Source: Congeria kusceri
Taxonomy: Eukaryota; Mollusca; Bivalvia; Myida; Dreissenidae
Length of the DNA stretch: 64,000 nucleotides
Direction of reading: 5' to 3'
NCBI GenBank assembly: GCA_027627225.1
Contig: JAPFQT010000079.1
Location: forward strand, 637,501 to 701,500
The stretch's first letter is position 1; each line of letters opens with the position of its first letter. A program made the translations under genes and the position numbers. Under the pieces are notes generated by a model that saw nothing but the letters and a program-made list of their open reading frames with translations, was not told the DNA's origin and ran no database searches. This document shows, one piece after another, positions 31,885 to 43,459 of the stretch.

Positions 31885-34400
31885 GGCCATCAAGTTTTCT
31901 GGAAAGTTGTCATCTCCGAGTGCTCCAAAAACAGATATCAAGGTTGTGAATGTGATTTTGAAGTTGAACATGAAATAATAGACGGATGGAGCACATACTT
32001 CAAGAGACTGTACTCGTTTGCAGAGAACCCTGAGTTTGATGCCAACCACAAACATTTCGTAGATCTATGTGTTACATCTTATCTTAGACATCAATCAAAA
32101 CCACTCCAACTGAGAGCTTTGCTACGAAACAAGCAACAGAGACCTGCAGAGGCTAATCAAAGGTCTACTGAACAACAAAAGTCTACAATCAACGCCATCA
32201 CCTATGAGCGCCTGAAGTGTGGAAGTCTCGAACTAACTTGTTGTCTGGATGCTGTTTAATTCAATAATGTTTGATGTAAAATTACCGGCCGGTTTCGATC
32301 ATGTCCTTACAGTGACATTACAGAAAGGAAGGGGAAACACAAGCAGACTCTAACAGCTTCAGAGTTATATCGCTTATACCAGTGATATCAGAATTGCTCC
32401 AAAAGCTGACAATTCACCGCATTGAGAACACACAAACTTGGTCAAATTTAAACAACCTGCTGTTTGGATTCCGGAAGCACAAGAGCTGCAAAATGGTCCC
32501 GTACATTCTTCAAGTAGACCATGATTTCTGCTGGCAACGTGGAAGCAGTCTCAACATATCTTGGCCGCAGTCTGCAAAAATGCACAAGACGTGTCCTCTC
32601 ACTTGGATGCGTGTTAAAGCCTTTCCCAATTAAGCAGGGTACCAGACATGTCAGGGATAATACCTCTACGACATTGAAAGTACCAAGCAGGCGATCACAC
32701 AGCGTCCGGAAGGCACTGTGAAAACCTAACATTGCTTCTGAAAATTTTACGATAGCTCAGACGCATTGACCTGACACTCCCGAACTCTATTAGCATTAAT
32801 TACGCGCTTGAATTATAACCTATATTAAAGAGTAATAAAATATTGTGCAGCGATTTATTATCCATGTGTATATACAGCGCCTATATTGATCGATTGTTGG
32901 CGCCTGCATAGTTCTTGCTATCTCATTCAAACCTGAATGTAGTCGTTGCTGAAAGATAAACGGGTCTGTATCGACAGAAAATATATATTTGCATTTTTTT
33001 AATAAAATGAATAGTTTTTGTCAATGTTAATGTGTTGTTGTTTTTTTTAAAGGTGTTTTGTTAGAGGGATAATAAAATAATCAGATCGTCCCTCTTTAGT
33101 ACGTGGTTTTTGTTCGTGCATTTGTTCCGTGCGTTTAGTGATGCCATAACTGTATTTTCAATGGAATACTCATACATTAATTTAATTCGATTCAAATACA
33201 GAAACTAAGTATTCATCATTAACGGATTAGTAATACAGTCAAAACGCAATACTTCGAATCACCATACTACGAAAAGACGGGATACTATGAATATGGCTGT
33301 CGGTCCCATCCGTTTTTCTTATATGTTTAACCAAAAAAAAGAAGTGATTCAACGATTCGCATAACTACGAAAGATGCTTTACTACGAACACATTTTCCGG
33401 TCCCATCATAATTTACTTTGAAATGTGAACGCGTTACTACGAATCATATTGTCATGTTGACTTTTCACACCTTCTTAACGAAGATTTCACACCTCTGCCC
33501 AGTTAGATACTAAGCCAGTTTGTTTGCCCCAGGGACAAAGATTATTTTTAACACGACTAGTAATCATTGGAAGCCAGTTTAAATGATGCAGTGTGAGATT
33601 TGACTTAATGACTGTTGCATTTGCCGATAATATGCTATTGTGAACTAGATATTTTTTGGTCTTTTAGTGTTCCTTTGTAATCAAAGACATACACAAGTGT
33701 ATTGTTAAATGCAATTAACATAATAAGTGTGATATTGTTCGTTAACTCGTAAACTCTACATGACGAAATTAACCCTTCATGTAAGTTTACGTTACTACTG
33801 TTATTTTATAAAGATGCGATACTACAAAAAACGCAACAGATCCGTGTCTCCCATGTCATTTGGTAGTATCGCGTTTTGACTGTATACTCATGCATAAAAG
33901 TCAGTGTCAGGTTCATGTGTCCGAACTATACCACTGTTCTTTCCACAGCTCTGTTTGGATGCAATCTATGGAACATGATCTCCAACGCATACATGCAGCA
34001 GTTAAAAATAGCACATCACTGCTGTCTAAAATGTGCTCAAGATCTGCCCCACCTTGCTGGCTTGGACACGTTTATCTATCGGATGGGAATGTCGTCTCTT
34101 GAAGTGCCCAGCGGCCTCGAAAGTCATTTTTCTTGCATAACTGTCGATTACCTCTGAATGACTAATGTTAGCTACATGGCATGCTTCACAAATGAAAGTG
34201 TATATCCAGCAAAAGCGACATGGACGTCAATCTGTAAGCAGGCAATACACATGTATAAGGAAGGACAATGCCGCTATCTACTACAACAAGACAAGGGTTT
34301 TGTCTTCAATAAGCCTCACTGCAGCCACCATATGGAAGGTAGCAAGGATATGCCCTGACAGCCGCAAACTCGTGAAGTTCCTGTCCTGCACGTGCTGAAA
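31885..34400 (+). mobile_element. Degenerate LINE (non-LTR retrotransposon), interrupted
   Basis: Several out-of-register pieces match the order of a LINE polyprotein. At 31885-32098 a pre-RT linker reads HQVFWKVVISECSKN then GWSTYFKRLYSFAENPEFD. At 32200-32400 are remnants YERLKCGSLEL and GKHKQTLTASELYRLY, the region before RT motif 1. Near 32450 is LLFGFRKHKSC (the GFR motif). At 33930-34100 a C-terminal segment reads FGCNLWNMISNAYMQQLKIA and HHCCLKCAQDLPHLAGLDTF. A further piece ends ICPDSRKLVKFLSCTC near 34396. Multiple stops and frameshifts plus an inserted element (33236-33882) show it is dead. The catalytic F/YADD motif was not found. Confidence 0.75.
33236..33882. mobile_element. Non-autonomous DNA transposon flanked by TA (647 bp)
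   Basis: The left end CAGTCAAAACGCAATACTTC and right end GTAGTATCGCGTTTTGACTG are inverted repeats of ~17 bases, flanked by TA on both sides. That matches Tc1/mariner/pogo-type TA target duplication. The ends recur as degenerate TACTACGAA phrases inside (33270-33450, 33790-33820). No transposase frame is present. It lies within the LINE remnant interval and so inserted later. Confidence 0.8.
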
Positions 34401-34407
34401 GACACCG

Positions 34408-34436
34408 CCTTATCACCCCCCACCCCCCACCCTTCA
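34408..34436 (-). other. G-run motif (possible quadruplex) on the minus strand
   Basis: CCCCCCACCCCCCACCC on the plus strand gives three adjacent G-runs on the minus strand. With only three clean runs it is a marginal quadruplex candidate at the end of the LINE remnant. Confidence 0.3.
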
Positions 34437-34989
34437 CCTGTGCAAAGTGTTCATAACGAGTTATGTGCAGCCTACTGGAAAACATTATATCCCACTGTCC
34501 GACATCTTACATGCTATCCCAGCTGCCAATATTCTTCGACAAAGTCCGTTTTCTTTGCTTACCACTGAGTGAACCTCTATGACAGGCTCGAATTGCAGAA
34601 CTGATGTCATATTTCCTCTCGGCATGGTTGATGATGTCATCGTTAACTTTGTCCCAGTAGAACACTACCCATAGATTTTGATCATGCATGCAGAACTGCT
34701 TTATTAGCTATATGATTCATACAACCTTAATTGTCTGCAGAAATCTTTTATAACATTGTCTAAAATTGTTTTGCAAACACTAAGTAAATCTGTGCAAAGT
34801 GTGAAGAAAATGAACCCAGAAAAATTGTCCAGTGCTGTCCCTTTAACGGACGCTCGTTTGTTTATTTGGTTGAAGTGTTTCACCATCTCATATTTTTAGG
34901 GAGCAAGAATGGCCAACGCTACAAAAAATTTCCAGTGCTTAGTTTAAACCTATTTATTTTAGCTCAGTGTCATAGAAAGCCTAAGGCTT

Positions 34990-35135
34990 ATTGAGAGACA
35001 CTCTGGAGTCCGTTTCCTGGGTAGAACCAGTACTTGGTGTCTTTAGGGGAGATCTTGAGAATGCTCCCAGAGTGGGGATCGAACCCAGGCCCTCCAGATC
35101 TCTAGGCGGACACCATATCCACTAAACACCGCGAC
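34990..35135 (-). mobile_element. tRNA-derived SINE, family 1, copy 1
   Basis: On the minus strand it starts GTCGCGGTGTTTAGTGGATA, TGGTGTCCGCCTAGAG (A-box-like), then GGGTTCGATCCCCACTCTGG (box B), and runs to CTACCCAGGAAACGGACTC. The same order recurs at 49522-49652 and, more decayed, at 37975-38095; a fragment of the tail (CCTGGGTAGAACCAGTATTT) is at 36810. Confidence 0.75.
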
Positions 35136-36681
35136 TTCAAGTGCTAATGTACTCTCGTTTCTGTTTAGGGTTTAGGGTCACTATTTTACTTTTACATTAT
35201 ATTTTTAGGATATGTTTGCATTTTCTTGTGTTTATTGTATTCATGTTTGTAAATTATATCCATTTCCTATGCATTTTCTATTCTGTATAACTGATGTATG
35301 TTAATCTGAAGAAAATGGAGCCACTTAAGATATATAATTATTGTTCATGTATTTAAACATTTACTTAAAATGCATTGATGACATAATTAAACATATGTGA
35401 TGATTGTTCTATTATTATTATGTAGCATGTTATAACCACAAACTTTATATTGTGTGTGTGAATAAAATTTTGATTCTTTCACCTTTGTGTTTGATGTCAT
35501 TTATAAACATTTAAAAAACTGTTGATATATTTGAACATGTACGTCATTACTGCTATATTGTTCAATTACAGGTCTAAATATGCAGATTATTACATTAATA
35601 AATGTTAACAGTTTAAAAAGCACATACTCAAAACCATTTAGCCTGTAAAGTATGGAACAAAAGGTAGATACTTTAATTGAAGGTATTAAAAAACTTTGAT
35701 GCTCATGCACAAATAAACCACATGAACAAAAAACAGTTCTTTTGTTACGTCCCTTTGTCCGTCATAAATTATGTTAAAACATTACTTACACTTATTGAAG
35801 TAATTTTACTGTCAGTCAGTAATGGAACAGGGTAAATGATCAGTGTTTCTCTGATTAATTTTAAGGCGCTAACAAGGTCTAAAAAGTAAAAGATGTACAT
35901 AAAATGAATGGTATTTAAACAGTTTTAAATTCAGTTTGATGTTGACACTTTTACGCTATGAAACTAGCTTGAATTCCTCATCTTTTATGTGGAATATCGT
36001 GTATATCGCCAAATGTTAATGGTTAATAGTTGGATGTCATTTGCGTTGCCATGAAGTTGGGCAAGTAAAAAAGCTTGTGTTTGTAAAAAGTTTTACTTGG
36101 TGTGTTTCTTCATTAATCAGTATCCAGCAAACCAGTTGTTTCTATCAATGGATTCAAAAATTATTTCACCGAAATGTTCTTTGGGTTCTTTTGTCCTCTA
36201 CCAAAATACTTCAAATTTTTGTGATTTGTTGAAAAAACACTGCCACCAGGGCAGGGGGGGGGGCGGGGCATTTTCCTTATATGACTATATTGGAACAAAA
36301 TAATTTGGTAGAGGGTCACCCAAGGAACATTTGTGTGAAATTATTTAAAACTCCAAACAATGGTTTCTGAGATTTTAACATTTTTCAATATAGCCATATC
36401 AGGAAATCTATTCCCGGAACATTCTTGCCAAGTTGAATTTAAAGTCTCCAAGCAGTTTCAGAGAAGTTGTTAAGTAAATGTTTGACGACGACGACAGATG
36501 ATATTAATATGGAAGTCCACTCTTCTGAATCATCTATATCTCATCTTGATTTTCGGTACTAAAGCGCCCGTTTATCGCCGCATACTAAAAACAGTTTTAC
36601 ATAGCATCATACCCTTTCTAAAACAAACAAATATAATAATTCATGAAATGCACTTAATCTGAAACGAGCATATAACAATTA
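35136..36681. other. Non-coding stretch, no gene supported
   Basis: AT-rich sequence. A short degenerate AGCTCACC-family-like piece with GGGCGGGGCATTTTCCTTAT at about 36250-36480 resembles the body of the 15822 element. Frames at 36041-36303 overlap it and are not supported. Confidence 0.4.
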
Positions 36682-36739
36682 GGACTAGAATAAACCAAAG
36701 CCACAGACATTATGACTCCTAGCTTGTTTATTCTAGTCC
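36682..36739. repeat. Hairpin GGACTAGAATAAAC / GTTTATTCTAGTCC
   Basis: Arms at 36682-36699 and 36723-36739 are near-perfect inverted repeats (about 17 bases, one bulge) around a ~23 base loop. No flanking element is recognised. Confidence 0.75.
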
Positions 36740-37048
36740 AAGATGTGTGGAGGATTGTTCTTGCAGGATCTGGTGATGTTACAGTGACCGGTATGTCATT
36801 CTCAAGTTTATTGCCTGGGTAGAACCAGTATTTGTTACCTGTGGAAAAGATCTATTTTATAACTGTAACCACATTTGATCATTGAGTAACGTTTAAGTCT
36901 GTGTGATGTGTTAAATGTCTATAATTAGATGGAGAGGCCTGGACATTGTGGACTTGCAGACTGAATGTGACAGCAGTGCATATGTGGTTGAGGGTTTGAG
37001 CCTGTGTCACAGTACCGAACTAAAGCAGGATTGGTGATTGGTGTGTAA

Positions 37049-37398
37049 GCGGCCCGGTTAGCTCATTCGGTAGAGCACTCGGCCTGTTGGCGAGAGGTCC
37101 CGGGTGCAAGTCCCGGACTGGCTGCACACTTTTCACCACCGGGCGACATTTTGCGCCCAACGTGGGATCGTGGCACGAGCAATTCTCCATAGAACCTGCC
37201 CGTGGGTTCATTGGGATCAGGTTTATACTGTTCACTATGACTCGAATTCGAGACAAATTCCAACTTGGCAGCGGAGAATGTCACAGTACCGACGAAAGCG
37301 TGATTGGTGTTTAGCAGCCTGGTTACCTCACTCGGTAGCGAGAGGTCCCGGATTTGAGTCCCAGACTGGCTGCACACTTTTCACCACCCGGCGACACC
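37049..37398 (+). mobile_element. tRNA-derived SINE, family 2, two copies
   Basis: The copy at 37049 has GGTTAGCTCATTCGGTAGAG as A box region and GGTCCCGGGTGCAAGTCCCG as B box region, then GACTGGCTGCACACTTTTCA. The second, at 37313, reads CTGGTTACCTCACTCGGTAG, then jumps directly to CGAGAGGTCCCGGATTTGAG, so it lacks the anticodon-arm segment. Both share the upstream phrase TGTCACAGTACCGA...GATTGGTG and the downstream CTTTTCACCACC...GGCGACA. Shared non-tRNA flanks argue for a SINE rather than a functional tRNA gene. A third copy is at 45238. Confidence 0.75.
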
Positions 37399-37974
37399 TG
37401 CAAGGCAGAAAGTGCTTCTTGCTGAGTCTGAACATCCAAGCTCACAGTGCTGGTGAAACATTGATCACAGAACAACACTGGGAAGTCTTGTTTGGTTATG
37501 GTATGTTTAATTATATGGGTAATGTATATTTAATATTTATGTTTTGTTTTGCCCCCTCAAAGCGTATTTTACTCAAAGTTTCAATGCTAAAGAACCTTAA
37601 TGTATAGGTGATCGTAAAGGAAGGAATACTGGCTGTGACCAATTTTAGCCGAATTATGGCCCTTTGTCATTGTTCAACTATAGCATATATTTTATGAAAA
37701 GAAAAGGCGACATCGGACTTGCCCTTTGTCTGTGTACAAACATGCGTCGTGGGGGCGTTCGTGTCTGTGACACATCTCGTTTTTTTATTCAAATCATTCT
37801 ACTGTAATATCTCAATTACCACATTGTGTAAAATTTTGATTGATACCATGTACAGAAAATTCTTATCAGGAATGTGTTGTTCTTAGTCACAGTTTTATCT
37901 GATCAGATCAGACCTCAGTTGTATTGTTTTATGTGCTGATTGTTATTATTTGATTGTATTGAAACATGAGGCAT

Positions 37975-38095
37975 TTAATGCAGTTTCCTTGGTAGGACCA
38001 ATATTTAGTGACTTTTAGACAAATAACATCTCCACGTCCCTTATGTCATTTAAGCTCCCAAGGCAGACACCACACCGATTACCTCACCATGAACC
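37975..38095 (-). mobile_element. tRNA-derived SINE, family 1, decayed copy
   Basis: GTTTCCTTGGTAGGACCAAT, a TTAGTGACTTTTAGA block and AAGGCAGACACCACACCGAT align with the copies at 34990 and 49522, but the B box is degraded. Confidence 0.5.
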
Positions 38096-39068
38096 AGAAA
38101 CTGCATTAATATTCCAGGCAATATAGTCTAAGTAAAAGATTGCTAAAATTTTGTTTCAAATGTCTCGTTGTATAAATATTCACATTTATCCTACCTGCAT
38201 AAAACCTGCTTGCCTGCACAGCCACAGGGCAGTAACGAGTGTCCCGGCCTGGGTGTCTCACTCGGTTGTTTTATATAGGTAAAGGCCACATTTTCATTAT
38301 TTCACATTGTTTGCTTTCTGTTGTTGAAAGTGTGTAAGACTGTTAGTTTTTGCATTAGGCTATCTGTCTGTAAGTTCCCATTTGTGTGTAGCTTGAAAAA
38401 ATAATTTAAATGCGGACTTTGCAATGAAGAGGACATAACAAGGATTGTGGATTTTTCAGTATTTTTCAGCATTTCTTGAGTAATTGCCCTTTAATTGTTT
38501 TTTCTTCCAAACTAACTTTTACAAACATGTCATTTATATTTAATCACACATACCTTGGGTAAACTGAGTACATGTATTTAAACACTGTTTGATATTAAAT
38601 AGCTTGCATGCATTTTGTTTGATTGTTCTTGCAAGATGGTTATTTAAATATTTAGCTGCATAGCAACAGAGTAGGAATGCAGCTTATGCGGCCCTTGTGC
38701 ATACCATATCAGCTCACTGGCAGGCAGGGTGCTGACTGGAGACACTGAATTTCAAGTTCTATTGGTCGTTGGCTGAAGCGTTGGTAAGAATTGTTCAGAA
38801 CTGTCAGAAACATACTATATGGTTGATGAAATGTTGACCCTAAGTGTGTTCCTATTAACAATTAAGCTTACCTTTCAAAGTGATTGGTTAGCTGTCGGTA
38901 TAGGGAACCTCGCCTGCATTGACCGCTGTCTGTCTACAAATCCGTGTTACTTACAAGACGATTCATCCAGTCTTTTTCTAACTTACCCTGTTGAGATTTT
39001 GATAACATGTCGAATCTGACCAGTATACAGTACTTAATGATCAGATGTTGGCGACAAACAATTGTGTA
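38096..39068. other. Non-coding stretch, no recognised feature
   Basis: AT-rich sequence with a 66-codon frame at 38819-39019 that has no domain support. Confidence 0.4.
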
Positions 39069-39165
39069 CAGTAAGACCTCGCTAATATGATCACTCTGGG
39101 GTCTTAGTTAAAGTGGACAAAAGTCTTAATAAAGGGGTGGTCATAATATTGAGGTACGGCAAATC
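39069..39165 (+). mobile_element. Pogo/Tigger-like terminal sequence, fragment
   Basis: TA followed by CAGTAAGACCTCGCTAATAT and a GATCACTCTGGGGTC block resembles the end of pogo-type transposons (CAGT...CTCG...TA). No partner end or transposase was found. Confidence 0.35.
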
Positions 39166-39389
39166 AACGTTCTTCATGAAGTAAATTGAATTTTTGAAAA
39201 ATAAAGACATCTGACTACAGGTTCTCTCAAACAACGTAGTCTGATACACAGAAGATGGGCTGATATCTTAGCAAAATATTTGTGTAACATTCTTTTTCAA
39301 ACGCACCTGTTATGCCACAAAAGAATATGTCATCTGCATCGCATATGGGTTAACTTATGATATAAAGTGTAAGCAACCAAATGACACTG

Positions 39390-40035
39390 GTCCAAATAAT
39401 GGGGTCAGTGGGGTGCCGGTGTCAGGGTTTGCAGATCAAAACGGGAACTACACATTCAGTTCATCATGTGGACTCAGTGTCACAAACTGTCTGTTATTAC
39501 AACAAACCACTTTTGATTTGAATTTCATGGATGAATTTGAAATTCAAGACTGGACAGAATTTTCTGATCATGCAGCTATATATATTAGTTTTCTTATAAA
39601 ATGTAGCACCAATGAGGAACAATATAGTCATACTGATTCTGAAACTACCGAAACACAAATCATATTTAATGAAAGTAAAATCAGTGATTTTAATACATTG
39701 ATTAATAAAAATAGTCATAATTTAAACACAGTGTTTGATGAAAATATAAGCATACATGAGAAAATTTGTATTATGACCCAATACCTAAAAGAAACCAGCA
39801 CATGTATATTTGGAAAAGTAATATGAACAAAACAACCTAGCAACCAGAAGCAAAAAGCAGAATGGTTAGATACGGATTGTAAAGATGCAAAAGCCAATTT
39901 CAGCCATGCTAAAAATACTTTCAGTAAAAATAAAACAGACGAAAACAGAAATAATTTTTATTAAACACGGAACAAAATACAATGACATTCGCCTAAAGGC
40001 AAAATGCGGCCATAAAATTAAGGAAGGAACACGGT
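39390..40035 (+). mobile_element. LINE remnant, endonuclease C-terminus and linker
   Basis: A 137-codon frame contains YTFSSSCGLSVTNCLLL and EIQDWTEFSDHAAIYISF. The SDHA block is the conserved SDH motif of APE-type LINE endonucleases, and the preceding SSCG...DYLL-like stretch matches as well. After a stop at 39824 the same element continues as AEWLDTDCKDAKANFSHAKN, TFSKNKTDENRNNFY and, in another frame, KHGTKYNDIRLKAKCG, the basic linker before the reverse transcriptase. It is broken by a stop and a frameshift and is cut at about 40035 by the next repeat. Confidence 0.75.
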
Positions 40036-40039
40036 TAAG

Positions 40040-40505
40040 TAGTATTGCTAAAACACGACCCCAAGACCCATAACTCTGACCTGCAATTTAGCAGAATTAT
40101 GCCCCTTTTTGTACTTGTAAAATCAGGTTAAAGTTTGCGTGCAACAACTCTGTATCTCTATAACTACAACAGATATTGATTTGAAACTTCACACATGCTT
40201 TCAGTGTCATGATATAAGATCACTGGCCGAGACCTATAACTGTGACCAGCATTTTAGCAGAAGTAGGCCCCGTTTTGTACTTTGAAATCTCAGGTTAAAG
40301 TTTGTTGCAACAACTTCATATCTCTATATCTGCTACAGATTTTCAATTGAAACTTAACGCATGTCTGCAAGGTCATTATATAAGGTCACTGGCCCAGGCA
40401 CATAACTGTGACCAGCATCTTAGCAGAATTATGCCCCGTTTTTGTAGTGACAAAGGTCCATAACTCTGACAAAGCGGTTTGAATAGTCGAGTGCGCTGTG
40501 CTTAG
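40040..40505 (+). mobile_element. Modular tandem element, same core as 10065
   Basis: Two to three ~196 bp units contain CAGCATTTTAGCAGAA, AGGTTAAAGTTTGCGTGCAA, CAACTCTGTATCTCTATAAC and TATAAGGTCACTGG, as at 10065-10440. The right edge, GGTTTGAATAGTCGAGTGCG, resembles the CTCGACTATTCGAA end of the element at 54159, read inverted. Confidence 0.75.
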
Positions 40506-42161
40506 ACAGTATTGTTTCTTTAGAAGCGTAGATTTGAATTTTAAAGAAGCCTTGCTATTACAATAACAAGTATGTGGTTAAATCAACTCATTTGCTTTTT
40601 TTGAAGATTAAAGCATAGAAAAAGGTCATTATACCATTATTTTCCTCATATCATATTTTGCAAAACGTTTGCAGTTTAACTAAAACGTTTTTTTTAAATT
40701 GGCTTAGTTAACTGTGTAGCTTCCAAACTTTGATCAAATGATGTTCATTTATTGTTGATCCATTGTAATTGTAAGTTAATTAAAAACACATGTTTGACAT
40801 CTGGGGTGAGATGCTCAAAATTTTAATGGCGAGTTAAGCTATCAGTCGTTAAATTTTGGATTTATGTATTTATGTTAATGAAACGTTACATTTGTAAACT
40901 GTTAGTTTATTCTATATACAATCTTATGCTAAATAATGTACAAAGTGTTTGATGAACAAGTTGCTTGTTGTATTTGCTTTATTTAAATCTTAAGTTAACT
41001 GGCTGTTAGCTTAATTGGCCGTTCAAATTTCAAGCAACTGGGCCCAGATTCTCACAGAAAGTACTCTATAATACAAACTAATGCTATTTGCAGTTTTTGA
41101 GAGTCTGAGGTTATTGCACCTCTCATTCCCAGTTGTTGGTGTGCTCAAGTGCTCACAGTACATTGAACTTATGAAAAGTATTTTAAGTTGGAGCAATGGC
41201 ATGCATGTGACAAAATGTAGGCTTGTGATGTAAGAATAATGTGTTTGTGGTGATATCGCTTTGGGAGTTTTAATGTTTAGAAATGTAACTGTTAGTAGGT
41301 TGTTGGCATGTCAGTGATGTCGGTGTGATTAAGGAATTAACCTGCATGTTTCATGTGCTTAATGGAGAAGCTTGTTGATCAAGCAAAGAATTTGATTATC
41401 TTCTGTGTCTGTAAATATTAAAAATGATTAAAATTGATAAAATTGATAAATAATATAGCCATGTATGTGCATGTTGGATTATGGGTATTTGGGACACACA
41501 AATTCCTTGTACTAAAGTGTTACATTTACTGATTTAGGGCAGCCAACGGAACTTTCACATTTCTTCACAGTAAACATTTCATTGTAGCTTGAACAGTTTG
41601 CGATGTAAGTTTGGGCTAGATATTTTTGTTTAACAAGATTTATTATGATCTTCACAGAAAATAATGTTGTAGATGTCGTGTTGGCCGTAACGCCTACTTG
41701 AAGACAAAAGAAACTGAACAAAGCTTGTGTATTGTGGAATTCGGTTTTGCCACAAACGCTGTCTGTTATAGGTCTAGGCATTTTGATGGGAGTCTGTTGT
41801 CTTTTCTTAAACTTAATAGTAATAGTGTATTTTCTTACGCTTTTAGTTATAGTGTCTTCTTGTACTAATAGTAATAGTGTCTTCTAGTACTAATAGTAAC
41901 AGTGATTGTTTAAAATACCTATATTATGCAAATGTTTATGAAGTTGTTGGAAACAAATTCAACAAATAAGGAAAATAACCTTGCTATCTAATTTATACAA
42001 ACATATCTGTGTAACTTATATCTATCTGATAACCTTGAATATTGGATACTTTTATCAAATGAATACCTAATTATTCATGAGCAAGGAAAAAACAACAAAA
42101 GGGAGAACATATAAATTTATATTCTTTTTTCATGTTAAACATTTTTATTAGCATTGTGCAT
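40506..42161. other. Non-coding stretch
   Basis: AT-rich sequence with a small local duplication at 41815-41905 (two to three copies of TACTAATAGTAATAGTGTCT). No gene is supported. Confidence 0.45.
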
Positions 42162-42645
42162 TTAAAGAGACCTGTTCACAGATTAACGAATTGACAGTTT
42201 TTCAACTTTTTGTCACATATTCCTAAAATAAAGGAAGAGTATATACACGGGAGTGAAATAACTCTACGGATATAGAAATATACTATGAATACTGTTTCGT
42301 GTATGAGTAATCATCTGTTGAAATCGATTAAATTATGGGTTAATTTGGAGTGTTTGTGATGTTTTCGTTAAAAGTGTTGACAGCTCGTGGATCACCTTCA
42401 TAAGGTAAATAATGCAGAGTAAAATATATAAAACAGAATGGCCGACTGGTTAAGTCTGTGGCGTTTTAGTCTAGAGGTCCCAGTTACGAACCACAGTGGG
42501 GCCAACTTTTTTTCCTTGTCTGTTTCTTAGAATCATTTTCTTGTTATTTTACTTTAGTTATTTAGTTTTGATGCTTAAATCTGTCAAATGAAGACATTGG
42601 TGGCATACTTCAAATAGGCAAAAATCTGTGAACATGTCCCTTTAA
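42162..42645 (+). mobile_element. Terminal-inverted-repeat element with tRNA-like core, copy 2
   Basis: The ends TTAAAGAGACCTGTTCACAG and TCTGTGAACATGTCCCTTTAA are inverted repeats of about 20 bases. Just inside, TTTTTGTCACATATTCCTAA and GAGTATATACACGGGAGTGA match copy 1 (25901-26350) read on its minus strand. The core at 42432-42500 is tRNA-like: GGCCGACTGGTTAAGTCTGT, then TCTAGAGGTCCCAGTTACGA and ACCACAGTGGGG. Confidence 0.72.
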
Positions 42646-43354
42646 CATAAAACTATTGTGTTATCACAATTACATAAACAATAAAATACCAGTGTGCATT
42701 GCAATTTGGATACACATGTACGTAATTACACTGCACAAATTTATAAAGAGGCTTCACATTTTTGTTTAGTGAATCCAATAAGTGCTGAGCAGTAAGCAGC
42801 TTAAAACATGAATTTTAATGTGGCTGCTATTCCTATTGCTAATTACTGGTCTCTTATTATTGAAGGGAGAGAACTCTGTTAGACTCCTGGAACTAAAACT
42901 GAAACAGTGATCTTCTCTATTATTGATACAGAGGTGGTTGTTCTCAACTTTTGGAGTCCTTTTAATGCAATGATGAGATTTACTTTGTGCTCAAACAAAA
43001 AAATCTGTAATTGTGGACAAAAACACTGATTATAAAGGGTAAAAGATGCAATAGCATGTTATAATATATTTTGAATGTGAATTTTCCAAAGTATACTTAA
43101 AAATATTGTATTGATACTCATTCTTCTTGAAGTACTGGTTTTACTTAGTGAATAGACTTGAGAAGTATTTTTACAAACAAAGTATGCTTGACCTTGTGCA
43201 TGTTTATAATTCAGCATGTTTCTGTGGCATAGAGCTTAAGTTGTCAAGAGTTCTGAGGATGCACACGGCGTCTAAACAAGAGTCACACATTTAAATTGAA
43301 ACGCTTCTGTTGTTTTTACCACATCTGTTCCATTATGTACAACCAAATATTTAT
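42646..43354. other. Non-coding stretch, no recognised feature
   Basis: AT-rich sequence, no repeat or coding signal recognised. Confidence 0.45.
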
Positions 43355-43440
43355 GGTGTAATGCATGTTTGTTACAGGAGGTTGTCTTACATGGATGTGA
43401 CACGTGGATGTGGCACGTGGATGTGACACATTTTTTTCTG
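43355..43440 (+). repeat. Isolated fragment of the 45.6-46.4 kb minisatellite
   Basis: GTTTGTTACAGGAGGTTGTC followed by TTACATGGATGTGACACGTG and GATGTGGCACGTGG is almost identical to 45883-45945 within the larger minisatellite 2.5 kb downstream. Confidence 0.8.
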
Positions 43441-43459
43441 GTGAAAAATGTCATACTGA

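Noticed and set aside
37049..37125. Functional tRNA gene
   Set aside because: It has tRNA-like A and B boxes, but non-tRNA flanks are shared with two other copies and the neighbouring copy lacks the anticodon arm, so SINE fits better.
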